A stretch of DNA of 64,000 nucleotides from Malachius bipustulatus (Eukaryota; Arthropoda; Insecta; Coleoptera; Melyridae). Of the stretch, positions 1 to 10,349 are shown in pieces. A program made the position numbers and the translations under genes. The stretch is from the NCBI GenBank assembly GCA_910589415.1, contig OU342630.1, positions 7,316,001-7,380,000 of the forward strand, written 5' to 3'. The notes below the pieces were generated by a model. The model ran no database searches, was not told the DNA's origin, and was given only the letters and a program-made list of their open reading frames with translations. The stretch's first letter is position 1. The number at the start of each line of letters is the position of its first letter.

Positions 1-168
1 TAAAGAACAATTTTTATTATATTAGCTAGTTAGGTACCTACTCTTAATTTTAATATTTAATTATTATTTTATATCTGCGACTGGTCTGCCTTATCTGATA
101 GCTGCTTTATTGACCCGTCGTACTTGTGCGGGAAATTCAAACTAAAATGAGGGAATTATTTCCTTACA
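1..168 (-). repeat. 3' LTR (may continue off the left edge)
   Basis: It matches 4583-4750 base for base as far as I can read. In element orientation it begins TGTAAGG directly after the polypurine tract. The other end is cut by the window start. Confidence 0.93.
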
Positions 169-183
169 TCTCCCCCCCTCAAA
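169..183 (-). promoter_or_regulatory. Polypurine tract of the LTR element
   Basis: On the minus strand the sequence reads TTGAGGGGGGGAGA and abuts the TGTAAGG start of the 3' LTR. That is the position and composition expected of the plus-strand DNA primer, and it also fixes the LTR start. Confidence 0.9.
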
Positions 184-211
184 GAAAAAATTTTGTTTAC
201 CAAAATTGCTA

Positions 212-3200
212 CTAGTCTTCATTTCCATTTGGATCTGAAGCTTTGAGAATTGGAACAAGCTTTGTAACATGGAACAGTTTTAGTGTTGATTTCTTGTGGC
301 CCGTATCGATTTTGAATATTGTGTTCGATATTTTTTCTACAATTTTATAAGGTCCAATTTTTAGTTCGTCTAGTTTTTTCCTGTTTAAGCGATGTCCATT
401 TTCAACATACACTAATTCTCCCACATTGAATTCGTGATCTACTCTGTTTTTGTCAAATAATTGTTTATTATATCTATGGTATTTTATGCTATTTTCTAGG
501 GCAGTCTTTCTATCTTTTTCCAGATCCATATTTGGTGTTTCTTGTTTTAATTCGTTTGGTAATATTGAGGTATCTGTGCCTTCTAATAAATACTTTGGAC
601 TGAACCCAGTGACTGTATGTTCGGTTTCGTTATACCTTTTGACACATTCATGTGCTATTGTTGTCCATGCTATTTTCTTTTCTTTCTCATTCATTACACA
701 TCTGATTTTATTTACCAGGGTTTGGTTTAGCCTTTCATTTAAACCATTAGAAAAAGGTGCGTTTACTGCTGTAAATATAATTGGAATATCTTTCTCGTCC
801 AGGAAATTTTTAAAGTCTCTGGAATTTATTCCTGGGTATTGATCTGTCAATATCATACCGATATTATGGTCTTTCGTTACATACTTTATTAAGTTTATGA
901 AGTCTTTTGCGTTTTCCGTCTTTGAAGTTAAAATGTAAGCGAATCTTGTAAAATGATCTACCAGAAGGTGCAAGTATTTTTTTGTGGATCTTGAACCACC
1001 GAAACCACCAATTGTGTCAATAGAAACTATTTCGAACGGCTTTTCTGCAGGACCTAATTGAGACATGAGGCCAAATTTTTTTTGTCCTCTCGATTTATTC
1101 TTTTTGCAGATTTCGCAGTTCCTACAAACCTCTCCTATATTTTTAGTTAAATTTTTTGCTATGTAGTATGGTATAACTTTGTTTTGCATTTGTTTTATTC
1201 CTATGTGGCAGAATTTTGTATGTATGTTTCTTAAAAACATTTTACTGAAGTCTTCTGATAGTACAATTTTCTCTTTTTTCTTAACTCTTTTATAGTAAAG
1301 ATTATTCTTGAAAATTAATTTATTTTCGTTGCATTTTAAATCTCTGTTTCTATCTTGATCATGAATAATCTCTTCTGATGTTATCAAGTTTACGATCTTT
1401 AGATTATCTGCTTCATTTTGGTCTGATTCTAGCACTGGGTTTCTACTTAAACAGTCTGCTTCTAAGTTATTTTTACCTGGATGGTATATTAATTCAAAAT
1501 CGTATTGTGACAAGTAGTATGTTAGATCGCCTAATTCTTCGTCTGTCCTTGCTTTTATGTTCATTTTTTCCAACGGTTTGTGATCTGAGAAGACTTTAAA
1601 AGATCTACCGATGAGCCAGTGTTGCCAGTATTTCACTGCCTCTTTTATTGCCAAGCATTCCAGGTATATAGCTTTTTTTTTCTTTTGTGATTCATTTAAT
1701 TTTCTTGAAAAATAAGCTACTGGTTTTTCTATCTTATTTTCCGATTTTACATTGGATTGAGGCTGTTTCAGAACGGCCCCTATACCTTGTAAACTTGCAT
1801 CTGTGTAGATATGGATTGGTAGTTCTGGATCGAAGATAGTCAGAACTGGTTGAGTGCAAAGAAAATTTTTCATATTATCGAAAGCTTTTTGACATTTTTC
1901 TGACCAGACGAATTTCTGGCCTTTTCTCAATAAATTATGTAATGGATCGAGTAAGATTGAAATATTTGGTACATATTCATTGTAGAAATTAATTTTTCCC
2001 AAGAATTGTCTAATATTCTTTTGTGTTTTTGGTACAGGGATGTTTCGTATCGAGATTAAATTATCTTTCATTGGAGAAATTGAATTGTAACTTATCACAT
2101 GCCCTAAGTATCTAATTGAACTTGATGCAAATGTACACTTTGAAAGTTTCAATCTAAACCCTTCCTTCATTATTGCGTTCAGTAATTGCGTGAGATCATT
2201 AATATGTTGCTTAAAAGTTTTTGAGAAAATTAAAATGTCATCGATGTAGCTTACTGCAAAAGCTGAGAGATTGTGTTTTCTTATTATATTACTCATAATT
2301 CGTTGAAAAATTGCCGGGGAGGTTTTTAACCCGAACGGCAAACAGGTCCATTGAAAGTGTCCATCTTGTGTTACAAACCCTGTTTTTCGTCTATCTTCGA
2401 CCCGTAGTGGGATCGACCAAAATGCAGAATTGATGTCTAATTTTGAAAAGTATTTGCAATTCCTTGTTTTTACTACCAGATCTTCAATCAAAGGAAATGG
2501 TTGCGATTGAGGAATTACTATTTTATTTAATTCTCTAAAATCTATACATAGTCTGGATTTTTTGTTCTCGTCTTTTTTGTATGCCAGTGTTACTGGAGCC
2601 GCGAAAGGGCTGTATGATTCTTCTATAAGATTCTTTTTTAATAACTCTGAAATTTGTTGTTCGATCTCTTTTTTATCCTCGATTGTACATCTATATGGCC
2701 TTTTGGCGCAATATTTATCAATAATTAGATCTATTCTGGCTTCATAATCTTTCACTGTACCGATGTCATACTTATTTTTTGCAAAAATTACGTTATATTC
2801 TTCTATAAGTTTATTTATTAATGATTTTTCATAATCATTCAAGTGGTCTACTGAAATATCGAAATCACTCATATTTAAATGTTCATTAAAATTTATATGA
2901 TATGATTTTTTCTCTTCTTGAATTTCATTATTAATAAGTTGTGAATTTATTTCACTGCTATCTACTAAAATTTTTTGTTCTATTTTTAAGTTTTCATTCT
3001 GTATCAACCTGAATTTTTTTATACAGTCTAGGCCGATTAAAAAATCATAGTTAAAATTCCCGTTATTTACAACGAACACCTCAATGTCATTTTCAATAGC
3101 TAGAATTTTCGCTTTTATTGTTATCATTCCTTCTGTTTTGTTTACACCATTAATCGTTCTCAGATTAGCTTTTTTTATAGCGGTATTATCTTTTGACTTT

Positions 3201-3334
3201 ATTAGATGCAATATTTTTGAATTAATTAAAGAAACATTTGAGCCCGAATCATAAATTCCAAATATTTCTAATGTTCCATTTAATGTTATCTTAAGTTTGA
3301 TTAATGGTGTAATATCTAGTTTTTTTGATGCTGG
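212..3334 (-). CDS. pol: Pol polyprotein (protease, reverse transcriptase, RNase H, integrase)
   Basis: The open frame starts right after an in-frame stop at 3337-3335, and no ATG precedes the protease, so it is evidently made as a Gag-Pol fusion by -1 frameshifting. Counting from 3334 it is 1040 residues. Aspartic protease: DSG at about 29-31 and FLIGLD near 98-103. Reverse transcriptase: about 240-410, with LPFG and the catalytic YIDD at 363-366. RNase H: YTDAS with its Asp at about 512, then FSDHKPL. Integrase: an HHCC zinc motif followed by a D,D-35-E triad at about D773, D831 and E867. These are the standard Ty3/gypsy parts in the standard order, and no key residue is missing. No chromodomain or envelope frame is visible after the integrase. 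The protein would copy the RNA to DNA and insert it. Confidence 0.95.
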   Translation of the reverse strand, partial: PASKKLDITPLIKLKITLNGTLEIFGIYDSGSNVSLINSKILHLIKSKDNTAIKKANLRTINGVNKTEGMITIKAKILAIENDIEVFVVNNGNFNYDFLIGLDCIKKFRLIQNENLKIEQKILVDSSEINSQLINNEIQEEKKSYHINFNEHLNMSDFDISVDHLNDYEKSLINKLIEEYNVIFAKNKYDIGTVKDYEARIDLIIDKYCAKRPYRCTIEDKKEIEQQISELLKKNLIEESYSPFAAPVTLAYKKDENKKSRLCIDFRELNKIVIPQSQPFPLIEDLVVKTRNCKYFSKLDINSAFWSIPLRVEDRRKTGFVTQDGHFQWTCLPFGLKTSPAIFQRIMSNIIRKHNLSAFAVSYIDDILIFSKTFKQHINDLTQLLNAIMKEGFRLKLSKCTFASSSIRYLGHVISYNSISPMKDNLISIRNIPVPKTQKNIRQFLGKINFYNEYVPNISILLDPLHNLLRKGQKFVWSEKCQKAFDNMKNFLCTQPVLTIFDPELPIHIYTDASLQGIGAVLKQPQSNVKSENKIEKPVAYFSRKLNESQKKKKAIYLECLAIKEAVKYWQHWLIGRSFKVFSDHKPLEKMNIKARTDEELGDLTYYLSQYDFELIYHPGKNNLEADCLSRNPVLESDQNEADNLKIVNLITSEEIIHDQDRNRDLKCNENKLIFKNNLYYKRVKKKEKIVLSEDFSKMFLRNIHTKFCHIGIKQMQNKVIPYYIAKNLTKNIGEVCRNCEICKKNKSRGQKKFGLMSQLGPAEKPFEIVSIDTIGGFGGSRSTKKYLHLLVDHFTRFAYILTSKTENAKDFINLIKYVTKDHNIGMILTDQYPGINSRDFKNFLDEKDIPIIFTAVNAPFSNGLNERLNQTLVNKIRCVMNEKEKKIAWTTIAHECVKRYNETEHTVTGFSPKYLLEGTDTSILPNELKQETPNMDLEKDRKTALENSIKYHRYNKQLFDKNRVDHEFNVGELVYVENGHRLNRKKLDELKIGPYKIVEKISNTIFKIDTGHKKSTLKLFHVTKLVPILKASDPNGNED

Positions 3335-4413
3335 TTATTCAAGTCAGTTTCTAATACTGAGTTGTTAACATTTTTTATTTTATCCCTGCTATTGAACCAG
3401 CATTCAGCCTCAGGGTGGAAACGTGTACCTTTGCCTTTATCTTTACAAGTTTTACATGGTAATTTTTTTCCGGTGTTATAGTTTTTACTTATTTTTATTT
3501 CGTTATTTTTTTTGTAAACAAGATGTTCCAACTTACCTATTTCATTATATAGATCTTTTGTATCTTCCAATGTTTCCCTATCAATCCTGTCAGCTACAAA
3601 AATTGGCAGACCAGTTGCAATGAGGTCTATCAAAGTTCCGGTATCAATTGACTTTCTCACTTCTAATAACAGTTTCTCTTTTCTTACTGCATAATCTAAC
3701 AAAGATCCTGTTTGATATCTGAATGATAATGCATACCTAATTGGAGTCCAGCCTTTATTTGCAAATGTGTCACAGAAGTTTTCTTTCCATGTACGCCATT
3801 CTGATTCAATTGTAAACTTTAACAGCATACAGTCATACCAATCCATACAGACTTTTTCTAGGAACAATTTTAAAATTTCAATTTTCTTCCTGTCTTGTGC
3901 TATCCCGAATCTTTCACACTCTTTTTCAAATTCGTTTATCCACTGGTGCGCATTTGAGTTTTTATTAGAAAATTTTTCAATCATGAACTCTTCTGCTATT
4001 CTATTCACATTTCGAACTTCGGATTTATCACTATTTTCAATTAATTTTTCCAATAATTTTACAAGTGCTTGGTCTGAAGTACTAGCTTCAGCTGCAACAA
4101 CCTTTTTTTCTTCAATTTCTTCCAAGAAATAATCACCAAATTGTAAATTTCTTTCATCATCTAGATAAACCTTAGCTAAGTCTGGTGTTATAGTAATCCA
4201 GATTTTTCTTGCCTGGTGCCTCTTCTTCAGCGTATTTCTTATTTTAGTAAAAGTTGGTGTTTTTGTTATCACGGTGTGTAGAGATGCTGACTGGTATTCA
4301 TCTGCGATTCCGAATACACGACCATCGGGTGTGCCTATGGAGGTTATGCATATAATATTCGATTTTTCGTCCGCCGCCGCTTTAACTACAAAATCAAATC
4401 TCAGTTTTTCCAT
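3316..4413 (-). CDS. gag: Gag capsid/nucleocapsid protein
   Basis: This 365-residue frame begins at an ATG 170 bases inside the 5' LTR and ends at a TAG directly after the frameshift heptamer. Residues about 130-300 are a charged, helix-rich capsid-like stretch with paired tryptophans, as in retrotransposon Gag. Near the C-terminus (about 320-340) is a single knuckle C-x2-C-x9-H-x4-C, a zinc-knuckle variant whose Cys-to-His loop is longer than the usual x4. Gag would package the element RNA into particles, with the knuckle binding RNA. The position just 5' of pol and the shared frameshift site support the assignment. The N-terminal 100 residues match nothing I recognise. Confidence 0.88.
   Translation of the reverse strand: MEKLRFDFVVKAAADEKSNIICITSIGTPDGRVFGIADEYQSASLHTVITKTPTFTKIRNTLKKRHQARKIWITITPDLAKVYLDDERNLQFGDYFLEEIEEKKVVAAEASTSDQALVKLLEKLIENSDKSEVRNVNRIAEEFMIEKFSNKNSNAHQWINEFEKECERFGIAQDRKKIEILKLFLEKVCMDWYDCMLLKFTIESEWRTWKENFCDTFANKGWTPIRYALSFRYQTGSLLDYAVRKEKLLLEVRKSIDTGTLIDLIATGLPIFVADRIDRETLEDTKDLYNEIGKLEHLVYKKNNEIKISKNYNTGKKLPCKTCKDKGKGTRFHPEAECWFNSRDKIKNVNNSVLETDLNNQHQKN
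3319..3325 (-). promoter_or_regulatory. -1 ribosomal frameshift site A_AAA_AAC
   Basis: In the gag frame the minus strand reads CAA AAA AAC TAG, a canonical slippery heptamer directly before the gag stop. Slipping back one base enters the pol frame, which opens only six codons upstream of the site. A downstream stem-loop was not established by eye. Confidence 0.85.
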
Positions 4414-4582
4414 CGTGAATCTTCAACGAGAATGTTGTTTTATAATGCTTGGTTATTCCTTGAAATCAATTTTAATAATTTCTTTCGGGTTAAAATAAAT
4501 GATAGAATAGTTTCTCTGTAAACAAACAAAGAAACAACATTCAATGTTTTTAATTCACCCGGTTAGGAGTTTATACAATAAT

Positions 4583-4750
4583 TAAAGAACAATTTTTATT
4601 ATATTAGCTAGTTAGGTACCTACTCTTAATTTTAATATTTAATTATTATTTTATATCTGCGACTGGTCTGCCTTATCTGATAGCTGCTTTATTGACCCGT
4701 CGTACTTGTGCGGGAAATTCAAACTAAAATGAGGGAATTATTTCCTTACA
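4583..4750 (-). repeat. 5' LTR of the retrotransposon
   Basis: It is identical to 1-168 over its comparable length and ends on the plus strand in ...CCTTACA. The inner boundary (4583 here) is the limit of what can be compared with the left copy. No TATA box was assigned. Confidence 0.93.
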
Positions 4751-5833
4751 TATATATTTCCAAAATTAATCTATCCTATACAATCTGCTCCGATCAACAA
4801 AATCCCTTCATATGTTACTGATGGTTTAGACGTTATGATTCGAAGAACAGTTAAAGAAATTATTGGACTTCCGAGCAACACAAACAGTAATATGTTTTAT
4901 GCTTCACGTAATCTTCGAGGACTAGCTTTAATGAGAGCAAAATGGGAAGTCAAATTACAACCTTTTGCAATAGCAAAGAAACTAGATCTTATTAACGACA
5001 ATCTTTTACATTCTGTATGTGATTTTAAAAAGGAGCAGTTAGACTGCCTTCAATCATTATCAATCGAAGGCACATCCACCAAAGAAATTCGAACCAAACT
5101 TAGATTATCAGCTTTTGAAGAATGGAACAAATGCTCATATCAAGGAATAGGAGTCAAACATTTTCAAACTTATACAAAAACGAATAAATTTATTTTCACA
5201 AAGAGCAAATTATCAACATCCGACTGGACTTCAGCTATCAAACTCAACATTAATTACGCAAATTTGAATGGTGTCCCTGGTTCAAATCACAGTTCCAACC
5301 TCTGCCGACGATGCAACGAACAGCAGAGAGAAATACCCTCCCATGTAATTGGAAACTGTAAAGCGAACAACAGCCTAATCATTAACCGCCATCATAATGT
5401 TAAACACCGAATTACTGAAGTTTTAAAAGAGAAAAAATTTGTATGTTATGAAGAAGTACACGCCGTAGACACTGATGGTCTTAATCGCTTCAGTGATATT
5501 ATTGCATTTGATCCAAAAACAGACTCTGCCTTTATTATCGACCCTACAATTCGTTTTGAAAGTGATGACTGTCATCAAGATGATAAAATTCAATTAGAAA
5601 AAAAGAATATTTATGAAAAATGTTTTAATTTTTACCAGAGCAAATATTCACCAAGTTTTGGCATGCGCAAATGGGAAGTCATCGGCCTTTGGTTTGGTAG
5701 TCGTGGTACAATCGGTAAAAGTGTAATTGAATTCTTCAATCGCTTTAACCTGAACTCAGAAATAATTAACGAAATTTCTGAACAAATTTTAATAGATTCC
5801 ATCAGAATCATAAACAAACACATTTATTCCTAA
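4751..5833 (+). pseudogene. R2-like non-LTR retrotransposon ORF, C-terminal part (RT tail, zinc knuckle, restriction-like endonuclease)
   Basis: The frame is open from the very edge of the LTR, with 28 codons before the first ATG at 4835. Its first residues (LIYPIQSAP..., then D-x-x-IRR-x-VK and LP) match the region after the RT thumb in R2-type elements. At about 155-175 of the ATG-counted protein is C-x2-C-x9-H-x4-C, followed by an R-x-x-H type motif. At about 212-242 is the R-FSDIIAFD ... IIDPTIRFE block, a PD-(D/E)xK restriction-like endonuclease. This enzyme nicks the target to prime reverse transcription. The RT core would lie left of the LTR element, outside the window. The 3' flank is not 28S rDNA, so this is a dispersed element or a non-rDNA-specific relative. 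It is broken by the LTR insertion. A polyadenylation-like CAATAAAG lies near 5955. Confidence 0.88.
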
Positions 5834-7200
5834 AATTAATGTTCTTTAATTATTATTTTATGTTACAATTTTTAATATTTATGTCATTTTTTTTGATTGA
5901 TCGATATGCTGTGTATTAATGCAACCCAAGTTAAATGGGCAGTCCACTTTATTCAATAAAGTTTTTCTCTTGTTCTTTCTTTCAATTTTCTCTTCTTTAC
6001 TCACATTTACAGTGAAATTTTTAATTTCGACTATTTTTTATAAACGGTCAGTTTCGTCAGTCTTGCTCTTGCATCACAGAATATTCACGAATGAATAATA
6101 AGAAATGAAAACTGACAAATCGGTAACTAAATTATTAAATTAAAATAATTTAGCATGCAACACTGCTGGTAGGTATTACAGAATAAAATTTTCAACAGTT
6201 TCATCCAAACAGTTGATTTTCGCTTTGATATAATTACAAATGTGTGAAAGTGATAGTGATAGTTAAGGATTTTAGGTTTTGACCAACATAAAAACAAAAT
6301 TTCACAGCAACCTGGGAGGCAAATAAATAAAATAGTAATATAAGACTTATGCTTATGATCTATTTGACATTACAAAAAACTTTTTAAACTTTTTATTTAA
6401 ATAACTAATAAGTTATTTCCCAACTTTTTGTGAGAATGAGAGTCAGTGTCGGTAATGCAGGTTCCCTATGTCGCACATCGACGCAATGCATTAGGTTTAG
6501 AAGTGACCGGTATTGATAGTTCAGCGTATTTGATTCTAGTTATTACTGAAAATTAAAAACGACTCCTGAATTACAAAACAAGTACATATTGAGTTTAAAC
6601 TCGATTTTTTATATCTTAAATACGCAAATAAATACATAATACAACATAAGTGTACAACTTCCTGACACTGTTGGCATAAAGATCGTCGGGATAAAGAAAA
6701 AAAATGGCCTATAATATAGATTTACCATGTTCAATAATGAGAGCTAAGACCGAGTGTTTAGACAGGAACTGTTGTCTATCTATTACATGAGGGCGTATTG
6801 TTCTCCACTTTAATGTAGATCAAGATCAAGAACCATGTGGGTTCTAATACAGGCAGACGCTAGTCATTCTATCATTTTAAGAGGACATGTACAACTATAA
6901 TTTAGCCTTCGCCATTATAGCATACAGTAATTCATATATGCACAGGACTTCAGGATCAGGATGTGATAGTTCGTTCAAAAATATGAAAAAAAGTTCCTAT
7001 TAACATGGGTCCGCAGAAGCTCCGTTCTCGAGATACATAGTGTTAAAGTTGAAGAAAAATATTTCGTTTTTTGCTTATATCTGAAGAACGGTTTGAGGTA
7101 CAAAGTTAAGTTGTCTCACACATTTTCTACCTTAAAATTGTTTTGTTTTTCCACACAAAAAAAAATTACTAGTGGTGGTGATTTTGAAGGATTGAAGTGT
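5834..7200. other. R2-like 3' tail, then no recognisable gene
   Basis: The first 150 bases are probably the 3' UTR of the retrotransposon. The rest is AT-rich, with stops in all frames. No promoter, RNA gene or long repeat was recognised. Confidence 0.5.
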
Positions 7201-7219
7201 ATTTTCCCCCTAACTTCTA

Positions 7220-7395
7220 CGCCACTGTACAAACGAAATGAAATGGAATTTTCATAGTAAACCACTATGCTAATATGACCTGTCTATGAAAATTTAAGAA
7301 TGCCAATTTAAAAATCGGTGAAAATCATAATTGAATGGCATAAAAATACAATATTTATGCGATTGGTGCACAAGAAGGTTTTGTAATTTTTAATT
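7220..7395 (+). repeat. Dispersed repeat with ATGCGAT hairpin tail, copy 1
   Basis: It shares AATATGACCTG, then GGTGAAAAT, then the hairpin GGCATAAAAATA/TATTTATGCGAT and CAAGAAGGTTTT with copies at 16216-16290 (minus) and 20158-20330 (plus). It is the 3' part of the SINE-like family whose head is seen at 16375-16447. Confidence 0.65.
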
Positions 7396-7807
7396 TTTTG
7401 AGAAAATTCAATAAGAATGGTTTTTCCATTGCGCAGCATCCAGCATGCAGCATGCAGTTTGATGATTAGTAAACCATACTGATCACGATAATACCACTTT
7501 TCGGTATAAACATAATTGATTTTTTATGGTAGATCTTTCTACTTGGCCTCTCTACTAAGTAAGACAAACTGAGAGAGAAAAAGCGAAATCCGTTACAATA
7601 TAAACAAATGATTCTTACAATTCCAATTCTTCGTTTTTAAAGCAGTTTGAAATAAAAACGGCTCAAATGATGGATGTAGGTACAATACGTCCAAAATAAG
7701 TTGGCCGTTTGAGGAGGGAGTATTTTTCCTTTTACCTACAATATCTGGAAAACTTTTAAAAATTATTAACTCGACTACCTATAATACCCTGCTATAGCCA
7801 CGCCTGA

Positions 7808-7912
7808 AATCTGCAATGACCAATACAGTACATTTCGAATATAACCCGTCTTCAACAGTAAATCTCAAAACCAGAGGCCAAGTTATTCTGGTCCTATTGT
7901 ATAATACACCTG
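7808..7912 (+). repeat. Short dispersed repeat, shared with 47806-47930
   Basis: AATACAGTACATTTC.AATATAACCC, then TCTTCAACAGTA and ACCAGAGGC..AGTTATTCTGG, occur in the same order in the hAT interior near 47806-47930. The type is unknown. Confidence 0.65.
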
Positions 7913-7996
7913 GTAGTGAGACCTAGTGAGACCTATAATAATCAGTTACGGGGCTATGGCTTGGGCAGACCGAACAATGAAAAAGAATGCAAGTAG

Positions 7997-8123
7997 TTTC
8001 GTAAAATGCGTGTAGTTTTACAAAATCAACACTTCGTACTTCAGAAAACCAATCAGAATTGTTAAATTTTGTATAAAATTACGAACTGTCATGATTTCGT
8101 AAAACTACACGTATTTTACGAAC
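7997..8123. repeat. Short inverted repeat (about 32-bp arms)
   Basis: The arms TTTCGTAAAATGCGTGTAG and its near complement CTACACGTATTTTACGAA are separated by about 63 bases. This is a possible miniature element. No transposase group is suggested. Confidence 0.6.
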
Positions 8124-8129
8124 CTTGTC

Positions 8130-9695
8130 AATACCCCTATTATTATTTATAGTGATTGAAGTGCGTTTGTAGTAAAGGGTACCTATTGAAAAAATTATAA
8201 AAAATATATTTTCTATTTTATGTTTCTAGTTATGCGGTCATACAATTTTATAATTCCTTTTTTCAATTTTCAAAACGCGCATCTTATACATGCAATTCAA
8301 TTATTACAAATAATAGTAATTCATTTTAATAATATTCCAAATGTCTCCCCTGGTTTGTCAACTGTCATAAATAATTCATATTACAGACTAGGACTAGACC
8401 ATTGATAAAATAGAATTTACTCAACTAAGAACCACCCTAACCCTTTTTGTACACACAATCAATATTTATGGGTGAAAATTAAACAAGTATGGCTATAAAT
8501 AATAAATACAGTGTGCACATTTAATAGTGCCGGTAGGAGAGAGCACGCACGGAGTACTGGTATCATAGTGAATTGTGCTGATTTATGTGTTTACATGTCT
8601 GAGGGTTAATTTACACGAGAACGCATCCGACTCAGCTTTGTTCATCAGGGACTTCACTTATGGATAAATAGAGACTGATTGGGGTTGGGGTTAACCCTCA
8701 ATAGTTTTATTGTTGAGAAAACTTCTCCGTTGGAGAAAGGGTCACATATTTACTAAAAGTGGTTAATTTTAGGGCTGTTCACCTTTTATTACTTTGAATT
8801 TTTTATATGCTACTTCTTGACTTTATTACTCCACAAGTAAACGTACCTTCCTAATATGAGGACATTATCTCTAATTGGAAACCGAGTCGATAGCTTCTAA
8901 TATTATTGTTCTTGTGAAGCCCCCAGCATTATTATCATGATACTTCTGATACTGTCAGCGATGTCACTTTAAAACGTTTATAAAAGTGTACGTAAGGTAT
9001 TGTATTTCATTGTTAGCTATTTTTGCCAATACGATGCTTCACTTACAACAAATGGCGTCAAGCCATGTCAGAATTAAAATTCTTTAATAAGAAAATAATA
9101 CAAAACTTATTTTTTAGTCCTTTTAAGAGGCTGCATCTCTAACAGGGGTTTTAAAATGACTTTTTTAATAAAAGACCCCTCCTATTTTTCAACAAGGAAC
9201 CACCCCTGAATTTTTTGCCCTGAATTTATTGTTTAAGTATTTTCCGCGCTATCTAGGTTTTTACCAACCGGCGGAAAAAGACTTATCATCTTTAAAACCA
9301 ACGAAATTCCTGCTTAAGAACCATCGAAACTCCTAAATCTCCTCCGAGAACTGGAACTGGATGAGATGCTATAATTGAATAGTCACCAGAAGGGGAGACA
9401 AAAAGATCTTCTAGGTCGTTGAGTACATAGATACCCAATGCAATATACAATTCAAGCTCTACTATTTCAGCAACCAATTAAAAAAAAAGTTCAAAAAATG
9501 ATAATGTGCCGTTAATGGGATACGCCATTAACGGCTTTAATTCATGTAATTTTCCTTTAGTCGAGTCAATGAAGAGGTACGTAAAACCAGAATTAGTTGA
9601 AGGTCCTCAGAAATAGCAACGATTTCGATGATTCTGGTTAAAAAATTCTCTTTATATTATTTAAAATCAGAAACCTCTTGGAGCGAGGACGACAT
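8130..9695. other. No recognisable gene
   Basis: AT-rich sequence with only short frames. It holds one clean 10-bp hairpin (GCCGTTAATG / CATTAACGGC, 9510-9537) with an 8-base loop. Nothing else was assigned. Confidence 0.5.
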
Positions 9696-10349
9696 TATAC
9701 AGGTTTACAAACAATAAACGGGTCACCATTGGGATATCCTAAACCATGACTATAACATCATAGAGTCGGTTAAATTATAGAAAAGTTGCACAATTTTATG
9801 ATTACAAATTAAGAATCTGAAAAAAGTTAGCAATACTTCAGTTGTTGCTGAAATATCCTGAAAAAACTGAAAAATCGAAAGTTATTTTTTTGCCGCGTCT
9901 TTTCCATTATTGAACATGAATTATTTAATTTTTGTGATTAATACAAGTCATCAATAGCCATCCATTTGACATTACAAAAATAACCAAAACCTAAAATTAG
10001 AAAAATCAATTTAACCAAAAAATCTGTAAAATTCTAAAATTTTTTTTTTTTAAATGAAAATATTTTTCTTAGAATACCTTCAGTATGCCGTGATATTGCT
10101 TAGTGGTTTTTGCTTATGACGATAATCGAAGATATTTTCTTCTGTTTGTCGAAAATAAAATTTTCTTATTTTTCTTTAGGTAATTGATACTTTTACTACT
10201 TACCAAAAATACATAGGTACTTTTGGTTAAATTGATTTTTCCTAAGCCGAATGACATGAAAAATCAATATAGCGGCCATAAGAATAACAAAAGTTAAAGT
10301 ATTTATTGATTATGAATAAAACACTAATGTTTTATAAAATTCTACTGTA

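Larger units (their letters stand above)
1..4750 (-). mobile_element. Ty3/gypsy LTR retrotransposon, nearly complete
   Basis: This is an LTR retrotransposon read on the minus strand: 5' LTR (4583-4750), leader, gag (4413-3316), pol by -1 frameshift (to 212), polypurine tract (183-169) and 3' LTR (168-1). The domain order protease, RT, RNase H, integrase places it in Ty3/gypsy. The two LTRs look identical over the 168 bases that can be compared, and gag and pol have no internal stops, so the insertion is young and may be competent. The outer end of the 3' LTR may run off the window, so the target duplication cannot be checked. I could not recognise a tRNA primer-binding site next to the 5' LTR, and the inner LTR boundary is uncertain by some bases. 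The element interrupts the R2-like reading frame that follows. Confidence 0.95.

Noticed and set aside
450..842. Plus-strand frames inside the LTR element (also 1378-1599, 2562-2747, 3767-4132)
   Set aside because: Antisense shadows of gag and pol.
4541..4582. tRNA primer-binding site next to the 5' LTR
   Set aside because: No TGG-starting match to a known tRNA 3' end could be found at any plausible LTR boundary, so none is annotated.
5834..5990. 28S rDNA target after the R2-like element
   Set aside because: The flank has no resemblance to the conserved 28S insertion site.
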